Shown: positions 36,250 through 47,340, counted from the stretch's first letter. The stretch: DNA of 64,000 nt from Megaleporinus macrocephalus (GCA_021613375.1 CM038704.1:6090538-6154537), one strand, 5' to 3'. Notes: a model not told the origin generated them from the sequence alone. Translations and numbers: made by a program.

Positions 36250-36665
36250 CCTGTGGCGAGAAACGACTGATTATTGACTGTATGGCTCACGTTTGAGTGT
36301 AAAAAATGAAAATAATATCATCAAAGGATAGTTTGGAGGGGGGTTTCACAGACTTTTCTCAATTTTTGCATAATTTAGTGGTTGAGATGTAAACAGAGTC
36401 AGTCAGAGTGGGTTTGGTGTGAAATGGTTGCTTATAAAGCCTCAGATTGTCATCGGTGGTGATGGGAACCAGGGGTCACCGTGTCCACACAAATATAGTT
36501 ATTTAAACCACCAGTGAACTTACAAGTGTCTTCTGAGTGTTTATTTAAAACAATAATAATAATAAATCTGAAAATAATACATTTTCTTTGGGGACTACTT
36601 TGCATCACAGTGCCCTGCAGGTATCCCTCCACCAAGCATAGAATTTCAAACTATGTTCAGGTCAG
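36250..36665. other. No recognised gene
   Basis: Spacer with an (ATA)-rich patch at about 36550-36570. No exon or named repeat was seen. Confidence 0.4.
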
Positions 36666-36667
36666 TA

Positions 36668-36900
36668 GTGGTTAGTACTCTCGCCTCACAGTAAGATGAT
36701 CTGGGTTGGATTCCCGGTCCGGGTGGTTCTGTGTGGAGTGTGTATGTTCTCTCCGTGCTTGAGTGGGTTTCCTCCGGGTACTCCGGTTTCCTCCCACAGT
36801 CCAAACACATGCATGTTAGGTTGATCGCTCACTCTTAAGGAGTGTGTGTTGGCCATGCGATGGATGGCGACCTGTCCATGGTGTACCCTTCCTTCGCCCA
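36668..36900 (+). mobile_element. SINE-like element with tRNA-derived head
   Basis: Begins 'agtggttagtactctcgcc', then 'ggttggattcccgg' (box B-like), then 'ttctgtgtggagtgtgtat' and 'gggtttcctccgggtactcc'. This order is that of common fish tRNA-derived SINEs. It directly abuts a minus-strand LINE fragment, so some of it may be shared LINE tail. It serves as the non-expanded reference for the arrays at 15181 and 62840. Confidence 0.7.
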
Positions 36901-37340
36901 ATGATGCTGTGATTGTCTACCTCCTTTCCAGGGATCTGAGTCGCCAGGGCAGCAGTCTAGCTCCTTCAGGGGGATACCGAGGCTCCACAGATGCCCGAAC
37001 CACCCCAGTATAAGCGAGTTCCTCACCCTATCTCTAATAGTGAGACCCAAAGCTTGTGACCACAGGTGAGAGTAGGAACGTAGATTGATTTGCCTTTTGG
37101 CTCAGCTCTCTCTTCACCAGGACAGACCAGTACAGAGTCTGCATTACTGCAGACGCTGCACTGACCCCCCTGTCAACCTCCCGCTCCGCCGCTCCCTCAC
37201 TCGTGAACAAGACCCCAAGATACTTAAACTCCTCCACTTAAGGCAGGAGATCATTTCCAACCTGGAAACCAACTGAGGACCATGGTCACGGATTTTGAGG
37301 TGGAGGTGGATGGATGTTTTAAGCCATAATCTTCTCAAAG
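36901..37340 (-). pseudogene. LINE reverse-transcriptase fragment (RTE-like)
   Basis: A minus-strand frame contains MEEFKYLGVLFTSEG, AASAVMQTLYWSVLVKRELS and, after a frame break, LTIRDRVRNS. These match the C-terminal part of a fish non-LTR reverse transcriptase (EEFKYLGVLFTSEG ... LYRSVVVKRELS ... LRDRVRSS pattern). The coding sequence is shifted and truncated, so it is dead. The clade is my recollection only. Confidence 0.7.
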
Positions 37341-37552
37341 CTCAGATGTTTCAGACATCAGTCAGTGTATTCAGAATCATTACATATAATAACTTGCAGT
37401 GAGGGAGCTTTGAGAGGTGGACATCTGGTTCCATTCACCACCACTGTGAACAGTTTTGACTCAGTGAGAACAGAGCATTTCACACCAAACCCACTCTGAA
37501 TGACCTCCTATCCTTCTTAAAATCTTTACTGTGCATACTCTGCAAGTACAGT

Positions 37553-38210
37553 GGGGAAAATAAGTATTTGATACACTGGCCATTTTGCAAGTTTTCCCAC
37601 CTACAAAAAATGGAGAGTTCTGTATTTTTTTTTTATTGTAGGTAAACTTTAACTGTGAGAGACAGAATCTAAAAAAAAATCTAGAAAATCAAATTGTATG
37701 ATTTTTAAATCATTAATTTGTATTTTATTGCATGAAATAAGTATTTCATACAATAGAAAATCAGAGCTAAATATTTAAATATATAAACCTTTGTTTTCAA
37801 TTACAGAGGTCAGACGTTTCCTGTAGTGTGTAGTTTGCACACACTACAGCTGGGATTTTGGCCCATTCTCCATACATATCTTCTCCAGACCTTTCAGGTT
37901 TTGGGGGCTGTTGCTGGGCAACATTGAGTTTCAGCTCCCTTCAAAGATTTTCTATTGGGCTGAGGTCTGGAGACTGGCTAGGCCACTCCAGGACATTGAA
38001 ATGCTTCTTATGGAGCCACTCTTTAGTTGCCCTGGCTGTGTGTTTCGGGTCATTGTCATGCTGTAAGACCCAGACACGACCCATCTTCAGTGCTCTGACT
38101 GAGGGAAAGAAGGTTGTTGGCCAAAATCTTGCGATACATCCATGTATGTATGTATGTATTTTTATTATTTTTATTATTATTATTATTATTATTTGTGCAC
38201 AAGCCATGCT
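37553..38210 (-). mobile_element. Tc1-like transposon, truncated transposase
   Basis: The right terminus is 'acagtggggaaaataagtat' with 'ttgatacactgg' following. On the minus strand, about 37941-38100, the frame reads [20 protein letters not shown] then [13 protein letters not shown]. These hold the second Asp and the Glu of the DDE catalytic triad of Tc1 transposases. The N-terminal two thirds are absent and the frame is broken toward 37900, so it is inactive. The cut end lies at a (tgta)n/(tta)n microsatellite near 38140-38190. Confidence 0.85.
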
Positions 38211-38489
38211 ACAGTATCTCTTATTTGAGTTTTATTACATTTAGTATCTTTATCTATGTATACACAACAGCCAGTATCTGTTATGGTGTACGCAGAACAG
38301 CATTAACAACATTTTCTTCAAAGAAAAAGAATAAAAATAACATATTTTGTGTGGGATGTGGGATGTCATTTAGGACCCAGATGTTCAGAACTAGGCCTGT
38401 ATGGGTGAAATGGGGACACGTATGTGTTATGTGAGGTGTCTTCCTTGGAACAGATTGTACTGATACCTTCTCTTCTAGCATATTTGCCC

Positions 38490-39170
38490 AGACGGAAAAA
38501 AGTACACTGAAGTATACTTAGTATACCTCAATACACTCATGATTAATGTACTAAACCTGTGCTATTTTCATGTACTAACTGTACTTAGTATGCAATATGT
38601 CTGATTTATTACCAATGAAAATGTATTTAAATACAACTAAACATACTTAACTGTACTATTTTGAGACACCATTAAGTATATTTAATATATATTTAAATAC
38701 ATCTTAAGTACACCTTCTTTAAGATAACTGTTGGTATACTAATACAATATAGAAATTACTGTATAATACAATAACAGTATTTAAACAGTACATTTTAAAT
38801 ACACTCTATATATTATTTGAAACAAAAAACATTTAAAAAATATTGGATTCGTGGGGAAAAAAGATGTACTTAAGTGTCGTAACAGTGTATCACAATAGTA
38901 CCATTGAGTACAATCAGGTAATTAAGCATATTTTAAATAGCACTATGATATTTATTTAGCATACTAAGTACATAGTACACAAAAGTAGCATCCTTTTATT
39001 ACATTAATCCTAAGTGCACAAAAAGTATAGATTAAGTATATTTCAGTATATTTTTTAACATTTGTGGGAAAATGGATACTTACAAGCACTAAAATATATT
39101 TTAATTAGGAATTTAAATTATACTTTTATATATTTTTAGCACGCTTCAGTAATAAGACTGTCAAGCTTTC
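38490..39170. mobile_element. AT-rich repeat with 'agtatactt' motifs
   Basis: Many short palindromic 'agtatact', 'aagtacac' and 'ttaagtata' motifs in both orientations recall a fish DNA-transposon family. A similar style occurs at 62280-62770 and 63840-64000. The termini are not defined. Confidence 0.4.
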
Positions 39171-40119
39171 AATTTGAAAGACATATTCAAAACAAAACCA
39201 ACCAGGCAGAATTAAAGTGATGGTTCATCCACAGATCAGATTTGCACAGTATCTTTAGCCCAAATATAGTCTTGTGTCACCGTTTCCATCCCATACGCCA
39301 GGGGTATGTAATTAGAGTTCAGTAAGGTCCAGTTGGTGGAAATGTCTTCAGGCCGGTCTGGACCATCAATATTTCTAACGTGTGTTCTGATTCAGTGGTG
39401 TATCCTGTTTACTGAAGTAGTCTAGTATCAACATCTCACACCATCAGCTACTGAAACACCAACACACCACACATACCGTTTGGTATATTTACTGTTTAAA
39501 TACTGAACTGAATGAATTATTTATAAACTTCTAATAAATGTTTTTCTCCTCACTTGAAGTAAACACAAGGGCTGTATTAAAAAAAACAATGCGTTTTTTT
39601 TAAAAAGTGGTCTTGTTAACTCGATTTAACATCTTAACAGTTTATCTCTCTCTCGTTTTCTTCTCTCAGACTTTCTCTTGTTCAGTGAGAGAAGTGAGCT
39701 CTTGGTTGTTCAGCAGGACTTTAAATCTGGGCTGAAATGGTGTCAGGGCCATTCTCACACACATAAGAGATAAACGTGGCTATTTTTAATTCTCACGCTC
39801 TCAGAACAGATGAGATGTTGGTTTGGAGCTGTCTGTGTGAAGAACAAACATGTCTCACTTCATTCCTCGTTGAAAAGTTGTTTTTTGCTGCAGAGTTTCC
39901 TTTTTTATAGCACGCTGTCTGAATGAGCCTTTCTCCGACTACTGCTTCCTGCTTCGTACCTCGCCTGTGTGCGCGCCACACGCCCAAATCTGCACAGATC
40001 TGATTGGCTGAGGAGCGCTTTTGGTGATGTTACAACGCACGCGATTGGTCTGTGAGTTTACTGTGCCGCAAAGCCCGTATACCATAAAGCCAAGAAACTT
40101 AAAATAAACACTGTTTGGG
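39170..40119. other. No recognised gene
   Basis: Short frames only. No splice-flanked exon was seen. Confidence 0.45.
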
Positions 40120-40400
40120 TCCACACTGGACAACGTCTGGGTCCGGACCCTGACCCCAGTCGGCCTATTAGTGACCGCAGCCCTACGCCAACAGGACATG
40201 ACTGAATGGCCCATAAGCAACGCAACTAACCCCCTACTGCTCCCCAGGCATGGTGGATAGGGCTTCCAACTGGTCTGGGCAAGTGTGCTCACTGTACGTT
40301 CACCAGTGTTTGTGTGTATTTGTGTGTTTCACTGCACCGATGGGCAAAATGTGGAGGTAGTCTTCCACTGTGTGCAAACACAAGTAGCAAATAATGGCTA
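40120..40400 (-). mobile_element. Dispersed repeat (single-copy form of the 52-bp array unit)
   Basis: Contains 'ggatagggcttccaactgg', 'gggcaagtgtgctcactgt', 'gttcaccagtgtttgtgtg' and 'tttcactgcaccgatgggc'. Reverse-complemented, this is the segment order seen around 29195-29270. A standard fish repeat, class uncertain. Confidence 0.6.
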
Positions 40401-41450
40401 ATTCTATTCTAACAAGTGATGGAAGTCAAGGTCACCCAAAATAGAATTATTAGCCTCGTAATTCCAATTAAAGAGCTAAAGAAGCAAACTTCAGCCCTTA
40501 AGCATGTCTTGGCCGACGGACTACATTTGGATATTATGGGATACATTAAAATAATTCCACATTTAGCCACCAATCTGGATAGTCGACAGAAAGCATTCAG
40601 ACAGCACTCGTATCAAATTCAACATGAAGCACATATCCAGCGAGTTGCAAACTGTCAAGCTCGTGTTAGTGAACGTGAGAAGAGTGGTTAGAATTCCAAA
40701 CAGGCCTGGAGTTCATTTCAGGGGCCAAATATGAAAGGCACCCCTTCCTTATGCAAACTGTGGCCAATGACCAACCGGACTGGCAACCTATATAGGACGT
40801 TTGCTAACATTCCCGGGCTGCTTTAAGGTGTGGCTCATGAAATTAGACCCCCCAAAATCAGTTTCATTCAGAAAAACCTCCCACCAAAACACTAACGCTG
40901 TTTAAAGTGAGTGAGAACTAAAAGAAAGCAGTAAACAACAGTCTTAACTGTTTACACGCCAGCTGTTTAAGCTTGTTTGAGCTATATATATATACACACA
41001 CATACATACATAGACACACACACACAAGGAGTCGAATAACTGAACAACCATCCGTCCAGAAGAAACGAATGAAATGTGTTTGTATTGTATTGTAAGTCAC
41101 TATCATAGATAATGACATAACAAACAGATGATCAACCAGCATTTTATTTGCATCATTTACATTTCTCTCCATACAAAAATAGTTTAAATAGATAAAAATA
41201 CATAAATAGATAAAAATGATATTTAATTAAGTTACCAGTCTTGAATGCAGATGTCTATAAATCACACTCAATGAACAGATCAATAAAGGAATGCTTAACC
41301 CTAAATTGCTAATATTGCTATTTGGGGCTCGTTTACATGCAAATTTGTAAGCAGCCTTATTTGCATATGTCACGTAAGATGGTATTTGAGTAATCATTCA
41401 GTGTTTACTGTCATTGAGTCTCACTTTTCTCTGTGACACAGCCCCGTCTA
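40401..41450. other. No recognised gene
   Basis: A 91-codon + frame at 40416-40691 has no family I recognise and no splice context. Short AT and CA runs lie at 40984-41025. Confidence 0.4.
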
Positions 41451-41675
41451 CACTACCATCCAGAAGTTTGGAATCAGTTTTCATATATATCTGTATATAC
41501 TGTCTGTTTTAAAATATTCAACAGACAACAACGGGAACGTTGAGGTGCTGGATATTTCATATTTTGGTGATAGCAAGAACTCTCTCTATATGAATAGTCT
41601 GTTGTTTATAAAAGTTTTTCTTCTTCTAGATGCCATTGTCACTTTTGAAATGTAATATATTATAGATGATAATTA

Positions 41676-42095
41676 TCTGTGTGGTCTGATGCTGAACATC
41701 TGCATGTCCTGTGTGGTCTGATTTTGAACAACTGCCCATCCTGTGCTGTCTAATTGCTGAACATTTGCCCATCCTGTGTGGTCTGATTCTAAACAACTAC
41801 CCATCCTGTGCTGTCTGATGCTGAACAACGTCCCATCCTGTGCTGTCTGATGCTGAACATCTGTCCATCCTGTGTGGTCTGATGCTGAACAACGGCCCAT
41901 CCTGTGTGGTCTGATTCTAAACAACTACCCATCCTGTGCTGTCTGATGCTGAACAACGTCCCATCCTGTGTGGTCTGATGCTGAACAACGGCCCATCCTG
42001 TGTGGTGTGATTCTAAACATCTGCCCATCCTGTGCTGTCTGATGCTGAACATCTGTCCATCCTGTGCTGTCTGATGCTGAACATCTGTCCATCCT
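41676..42095. repeat. 32-bp minisatellite
   Basis: The unit contains 'ccatcctgtgctgtctgatg' and 'ctgaacatctgt', 32 bp, about 13 copies, alternating 'gtgtggtctga' and 'gtgctgtctga' forms. Minus-strand frames here are artefacts. Confidence 0.92.
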
Positions 42096-42610
42096 GTGCG
42101 GGTTAATGCTTTTGCCTCAGCTGACCTGACTCGGTGCTCCTGTTTACCTGCATTCTGGACCAGTTTACCCGCCATGGAGCTCCTGCTGTCATGTAGGGAA
42201 TTTAGCCTGCATAGCACTGACCCTCTCGAAGATCCTGCTTACTTACTCGTTTTCTTCTCCTGCTTTCACAAACCAATCAATCATTTCTTCTCCTGCTTTC
42301 AAAAACTAAATCATTTCTTCTCCTACTTTACAAACACTAAGGTTCTTCTCACTGCTACTCTGATGGGACTCCATATAAATCATATTATTCTTTCTATATT
42401 GCTTTGTACTTGTTTTGTGCTGCAGTGTGGACCAGAGGAGGATGGGTTCCTCTTTTTAAATATGGTTCCTCTCGAGGTTTCTTCCTCTTCATCTGTGGGG
42501 GTTTGTCCTGACTACACTCACTGGGGGGCTCAGACCCAGATATTTCTGTAAAGCTGGTTTGTGAGAACGTATGTTGTAAAAGACTCACAAATAAACTTTG
42601 ACTTGAGTTG
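42096..42610. mobile_element. Dispersed repeat ending 'aataaactttgacttgag'
   Basis: Contains 'gtggaccagaggaggatggg', 'ggttcctctcgaggtttctt' and 'ggctcagacccagatat'. I recall this as a common fish repeat; class uncertain. An overlapping 151-codon frame is not credible as a gene. Confidence 0.5.
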
Positions 42611-42837
42611 GCTATAGATATAAATATGGATATAGTTGGTTTATCATTGTGGACATTCTTTTTTAAGCGTATTAGTATGTTATTTGTAATTTTACAGGTT
42701 TGCGAAGATGTATTGGACTAATATACTGATATTATATATTAATATTATTTCTTAATATTACTATAATATTAAGAACTGATTTTATACTAGTATTGAAAAC
42801 TTTGATTCCAAACTTTTGGACTGTATCTTCTACTTCA

Positions 42838-42985
42838 ACAGTGCTGTGCAAAAGTGCTTGCATTCTCAGAACAATTGACTGCTGAGTCCAGACCTCAGCA
42901 TCACTGAACATGTTTGGAGTTAATTGGATGATGAATAGCAGAAAATGCTTAACCAGCTTCCTTGACTTTTGCACAGCACCGTATC
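42838..42985. mobile_element. 148-bp MITE next to the abra stop codon
   Basis: The 14-base terminus 'tgctgtgcaaaagt' at the left is exactly reverse-complemented by 'acttttgcacagca' at the right. It lies 44 bp beyond the abra stop codon, so it may be part of the abra 3' UTR. Confidence 0.75.
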
Positions 42986-43028
42986 TATGATCTAATCTTA
43001 ACCTCCCACATCATCATCATCATCTTCA

Positions 43029-43466
43029 TCACTCCAGCAGGGTGATTTTGACGTGATCGTCCTGGCCCTGCCACAGCATCTCCCCCTCAAAGTCTACCAT
43101 CTTGTGTTTGCGGCAGCGGAGCAGAATCCCCACCACCTTATCGGAGATCTTGACGTATCGGTCGAACAGGCGGCCGAAGGTGATGTGAATGCGCCCGTCT
43201 TTGTCCCTCTGACCCATGTCGCGGATGATGAAGCACATCTCGTCCATTTCGCGCCGTATGTGTTTCTGGGCGCGGTCGGCTCTCAGGGCCGTTTTGGAGC
43301 CCTCCTTCGGACGCCCGTACCCTGCGTCGCCCTTGTGCAGTCGAATGGCCATGGCGTGCTCGTAGTCGAAGTCGTCGCTGAACGGGTTGAGCTTCTGACC
43401 TTCCTCATGCTCTGTGGCGAACTTCTGCCACTTGTTCTTCAGGTCGCCCATCGTGGTCACCCTAAT
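43029..43466 (-). CDS. abra: abra exon 2 (Costars domain)
   Basis: On the minus strand the acceptor 'gctcttgaccttgcag' precedes ATT. The exon encodes IRVTTMGDLKNKWQKFATEH through KITLLE and a TGA stop at 43029-43031. This compact domain is also found alone in ABRACL/Costars proteins. A (CAT)n run abuts the stop, and MITEs lie 44 bp to either side of the exon. Confidence 0.95.
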   Translation of the reverse strand: MRVTTMGDLKNKWQKFATEHEEGQKLNPFSDDFDYEHAMAIRLHKGDAGYGRPKEGSKTALRADRAQKHIRREMDEMCFIIRDMGQRDKDGRIHITFGRLFDRYVKISDKVVGILLRCRKHKMVDFEGEMLWQGQDDHVKITLLE

Positions 43467-46400
43467 CTGCAAGGTCAAGAGCATACAGCTTCAGTTTAAT
43501 TGCACTGAATTCCACCATATAGACAAAAGTATTGGGACACACCTCTTAATTGTTCAATTAAAGTGTTTCATTCAGTCCCATTGCTGCAGGTGTATAAAAT
43601 CAAGCAGCTAACCCTGCAGTCAGTGAAGGTGATGGGTCTTTCTAAAGATCTCACTGATGTAGCATTTTGGAACCACAGTAACTATAGACCATATAAAGTT
43701 ACAGAGTGGGGTCGCCTGAGGCCCCTAGAGTATAAAAGTGGCTCACCGTCTGCTGACTCAATAACTGCAGAGTTCCAAACCTGCTCTTATAGATGCAAGC
43801 AGGGGGACCAACTCCATATTAATGCCTAGGGATTTAAAATGGGACATAAAAGCTCCTGCAGGTGTCCCAATACTTTTGTCCATATAGTGTATGCAATTTT
43901 ATGCACCAAACACATTCATATATAATCATTTCCCAACCTCTCGTTATCCCTTCAGGCTGTGTTTGTTACCTTCAAAAGGAATATAGGGTTGCAAATTTAC
44001 AGAAGAGGCCAAAAACTGTCTTCAGTTTTAATGTTCGTCAATGGAACTAGAATTCTTTTCAAGCTGGAGCATTTCTATTGGTCCAATCATCATCAAATTT
44101 TGTTTACATGTAAATGGCAGCTGCTGCTTTTAGTGAACCAATAAACTAAAAATCAATTAAATTGGACACCAACAATATATAAAAAGCTCTGTTCTGATTG
44201 GTTGCCTAGTTCAGCATTACAGACTGAAGAGGGTGTGTGTGTGGGGTGGGGGGATTTGTTTGACATTGATTGCTTGGCTCTCTGAATGTGTTCAGTTCAC
44301 ATTTTATTAAAGACTTTGTTTGTTTGTGAACAGAGGGATTCAGCTTGTCGTTGGCTGATTGGCTCACGCTCTGCTGTTCCTCACCAGCATGTGTGAGACT
44401 GTAACTGCTTGATATTCCTCATGACGTCTTAAAGGGGCACTTATTCCAGCCATGTGCACCAGTGGGAATGTGTCTCGTGAAACTGGAGCCCGGAGACCGG
44501 CAGGCTGAGCGGCGGTTCACATAGCCGAGTGACACAGCTGTGATAGTTCTCACTCATCGAGTTCATCGAGCCATGTGCTGCTCTTTGAAGGTCAGATTGA
44601 AAAACATTGACTGTGTGTATTTACATATTTTCCACTGTAAAGAAACATTGATGACCTCATGGCTAAAGGGGCCACATGATGTATGAAAGTTGGGACAGCT
44701 TCACAGCTTCATGAGCTAACTGAGTTCGGAGGCTTTGGGGGTCTTTAAAAGGTGGGCAATAAGTTTGTTTATATATAGAAGTCTAGAGAGGCCATTAGGT
44801 AGTTCTGATGTTTTGGACTGTTATCCTGAGACCCTGACTTAATTGTTTTGTAATCTTAAGATAAACTGTGATCATAATGGAAACAACATTTCTTGTCTTA
44901 AGAGTCCAACAAAATAAAGGTGTGATCTTATGAAAACAGCTTGTGTTATCTTGAGATTACAAGAAAATCTAAGTTGTGATCTTATGAAAACAGCTTGTGT
45001 TATCTTGAGATTACAAGAAAATCTAAGTTGTGATCTTGAGAAAACAACTTGTGTTATCTTGAGATTACAAGAAAATCTAAGTTGTGATCTTATGAAAACA
45101 ACTTGTGTTATTTTAAGATTACAAGAAAATCTAAATTGTGATCTGGAGAAAACAACCTGTGTTATCTTGAGATTACAAGAAAATCTAAATTATGATCTGG
45201 AGAAAACAACTTGTGTTATCTTGAGATTACAAGAAAATCTAAGTTGTGATCTGGAGAAAACAACTTGTGTTATCTTGAGATCACAAGAAAATCTAAGTTG
45301 TGATCTGGAGAAAACAACTTGTGTTATCTTGAGATCACAAGAAAATCTAAGTTGTTTTCTTGAGAAAAAGACTTGTGTTATCTTGAGATCACAAGAACAT
45401 CTGAATTGTGAATCTTGAGATTATAAGAAAAAAATATGTTAACCAAAAAAATCAAGTTTTATCTTTTTGTAAGAAGAAAATAAGTTGTGATCTCAAGAAA
45501 TCTGCTTTTGTTATGGTGAGGTTGAAAGACAATTAAATCATGATCTCAAGATAACAGGCCAGAAAATAATAGCACCCTCATAAATTCCCCATGTGCCGAT
45601 ATCAGTTATTAAATATATTGGTATCATTATTTATTTATTTATTTATTTAAATGATTAATGTTGTTTACCATCTTGCTACTTTGAGATACATAAAAAATTA
45701 TTTAATGCTTAGTTAATCATCATTATATGGTTAATATAGCTTTTTAAAGCATTAATAATCACTAATTTGGCATCACATTAATACAGAAGTATTACACAAT
45801 TATATAATTATTAACACACTATATTAATTAACTGTCAAAAGTCAAGTCAAAGTTTATTATTATAAAGTATTACCAATCAAATCTTATGTCCAGTGTTGCA
45901 ACTAGTGTCCTATAATTAACAATCTAATAATAGATATTTCATTTTTTATTTAATTCATTAAGAAATAATTATATTAATTAATCCATTCATTAGGAATATG
46001 TATAAATAGCCCTGAATAGTCATATTTGGTCAAACAGCAGTAACAGTGGTGATGTATTAAGACCCCAACACAAAGTTCCTGCTGATGTGTAGAACATACC
46101 TTGGGTCTGCTAATTGGTTTCTTCTGCTCAGCCTCGCTTTGATCACTGTTGTCACTCAGAGCGGCATCCTCTCCCAGACCACTGTCCTCCGTATCCAAGC
46201 TGCTGCTCCGAGACCCCATCTTCCTTTCGTCTCTCTGTCCCAGAGCGTTCGCCAAACAGTTGGCCTTCCCTCCACAAAGGCGTCTCCTGGTGGGAGACTC
46301 GTTCCCCAGGAAGTTTTTCGGCTCCTCCGGCATCATCTGGTTGGTGTGGATCTTCTCTTTGATGGAGCTCACCAGGTCGTGGCCGCATTCGCTACGTTTC

Positions 46401-46702
46401 GGCTCAATGGCCTTGCTGACCGTGCCTGTTTTGATCTTTCCTTCAGCTTTGTCCACGTCACTGACCAAGACAACTCGAGGCGTGACCAGCAGCTTCATGT
46501 CGTTCCTTTCTTTTTGCTTCTCCTTCTCATCCTGGACGATGGACTCAGGCATCCAGCCCGAGGGGATAGTGTCTTGCTTGCCGGTGTGCTCGTTGGCCCA
46601 GCTCTGCCAGCTCTTGGCCAGACTGGTCACAGCGGCAGCTACCTTGATCTTCCTTACAGCCCGGCTGAAAGGCCGACTCTCCGGAGCGGTGCAGGTACTC
46701 AT
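43029..46702 (-). CDS. abra: abra, actin-binding Rho-activating protein (STARS), two exons
   Basis: Exon 1 (46100-46702) and exon 2 (43029-43466) join in phase to give 346 residues; the human protein is about 381. The C-terminal 145 residues form the conserved Costars/actin-binding region with KLNPFSDDFDYEHAMAIRLH, GDAGYGRPKEGSKT, FGRLFDRYVKISDKVVGILL and DFEGEMLWQGQDDHVKITLL. The N-terminal part is less conserved but has AKSWQSWANEH, SPTRRRLC and SLDTEDSGLGEDA, which recall human ABRA. ABRA binds actin at sarcomeres and promotes MRTF/SRF transcription through Rho signalling. The intron is 2,633 bp with GT/AG ends, and two-exon structure matches the human gene. This could be the ABRA orthologue or a retained duplicate. 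Confidence 0.95.
43511..43890. mobile_element. Tc1/mariner-like relic in the abra intron
   Basis: Left end 'caccatatagacaaaagt' with 'attgggacac'; right end 'gtgtcccaatacttttgtcc' with 'atatagtg' and TA flanks. These are near-perfect inverted termini of a very widespread fish element. The interior has no intact transposase. It starts 44 bp upstream of abra exon 2. Confidence 0.85.
43960..44160. mobile_element. Short dispersed repeat ('ctattggtcc' family)
   Basis: Contains 'aagaggccaaaaactgtc', 'tggagcatttctattggtcc' and a nearby 'tgttctgattgg' segment. Same family as 24045-24205. It lies in the abra intron. Confidence 0.55.
44161..44914. other. abra intron, no recognised element
   Basis: Single-copy-looking intron sequence with a short GT-rich run near 44235. 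Confidence 0.45.
44915..45420. repeat. 54-bp minisatellite in the abra intron
   Basis: The unit includes 'aaaacaacttgtgttatctt', 'gagattacaagaaaatctaa' and 'gttgtgatct', 54 bp, about nine copies. As 54 is divisible by three, a 162-codon frame of 18-residue repeats stays open; there is no other sign of coding. Confidence 0.93.
45421..46099. other. abra intron, AT-rich
   Basis: AT-rich intron with a TTTA run at about 45628-45650. The donor at the exon 1 end reads 'aag|gtatgt' on the minus strand. Confidence 0.6.
46100..46702 (-). CDS. abra: abra exon 1
   Basis: Starts ATG at 46702 (MSTCTAPESRPFSRAVRKIK) and runs 201 codons to a GT donor after P-K. ATG was chosen because the conserved AVRKIKVAAAVTSLAKSWQS block lies close behind it, as in human ABRA. 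A Ser/Asp/Glu-rich stretch (DTEDSGLGEDAALSDNSDQS) precedes the splice site. Confidence 0.92.
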
Positions 46703-47340
46703 GACTGAGGCTTCTAAGATGTTAGGGGTCTACTTGGAAGCTCCAGGGTGGACTCAGGGCTTTTAACGCATCGTAAAAGAGGAAGTACCCCCTCACAGAG
46801 GTGGGAGGTACTACATTCCTCTTCTGCACATGGTGACCACCATGACCCCTCAGGACGGCGGACGAAATTTTCCCAAGGAACCGGACACCAGTTGGCCCAC
46901 TCATGCAAGCAGACTAAAATACAGCACAACAGAAAAGTTTGCTCGTCTTAGTTTAGGAGCAGGTTTCTGGCGTTTGTGGTCTAAACATTCCGGATTATCT
47001 CACGGATCTATTCCGAGGCGACTTCGGTGGCTGATTAAAAGGTCTCCGAATGTGTGGCCCCCCGTGCGTCGCCACTGAATGTTTCCTGCAGCTTGCCAGC
47101 ACTTTCTGTGATGGTCTATTTTTTGCTGTTTGGCTCTTGCCGTGTGCATGTGCTAGCGTCTGTTGATTGATACACAGGCCTGTTCTGAAAGCACGAGCCA
47201 GGCTATTTTAAGGCGCGGAGTCGTGCGCGACAAATCTGGGATGAGCCGAAGACTTACACCCAAGTCTGTTCCATTTACACCACCCAGCCGATAATACAGC
47301 CATGCCGAGCGTTTCTACCACCGTTATTTTGCCACCTCAG
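46703..47340 (-). promoter_or_regulatory. Region upstream of abra, possible promoter
   Basis: On the minus strand 'ccttaaaatagcc' (47201-47213) is TATA-like, and the A-rich 'gcaaaaaatagacc' at about 47112-47126 resembles an imperfect MEF2 site. No perfect CArG (SRF) box was found. The 5' UTR extent is unknown, so this is a weak assignment. Confidence 0.25.

Larger units (their letters stand above)
30703..36250 (+). other. rims4 downstream region, possible long 3' UTR
   Basis: No coding exon of another gene is seen for about 5.5 kb after the stop. Much of it (30703-31550, 31620-34300, 35470-36250) looks single-copy. It holds a 235-bp tandem repeat, a foldback palindrome, TA runs and a deleted MITE. 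Whether transcription runs through all of it is inference. Confidence 0.35.
41451..42823. mobile_element. Tc1-like element with nested repeats
   Basis: Left end 'cactaccatccagaagtttg' with 'gaatcag' following; right end 'tttgattccaaacttttgg' with 'actg' following, imperfect inverted repeats flanked by TA. Inside are a 32-bp minisatellite (41676-42095) and a second repeat (42096-42610). No transposase is visible. Confidence 0.6.

Noticed and set aside
42096..42551. 151-codon + frame with a Met start
   Set aside because: It lies in a recognised dispersed repeat and starts at a minisatellite edge.
43053..43499. + strand 148-codon frame opposite abra exon 2
   Set aside because: Antisense shadow of the Costars domain exon.
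46085..46766. + strand frames of 205-207 codons opposite abra exon 1
   Set aside because: Shadow of a real GC-rich coding exon on the other strand; the minus-strand protein matches ABRA.
47100..47340. Perfect CArG box for SRF control of abra
   Set aside because: Expected from abra biology, but I found no exact CC(A/T)6GG in the upstream region, only TATA-like and imperfect A/T-rich motifs.
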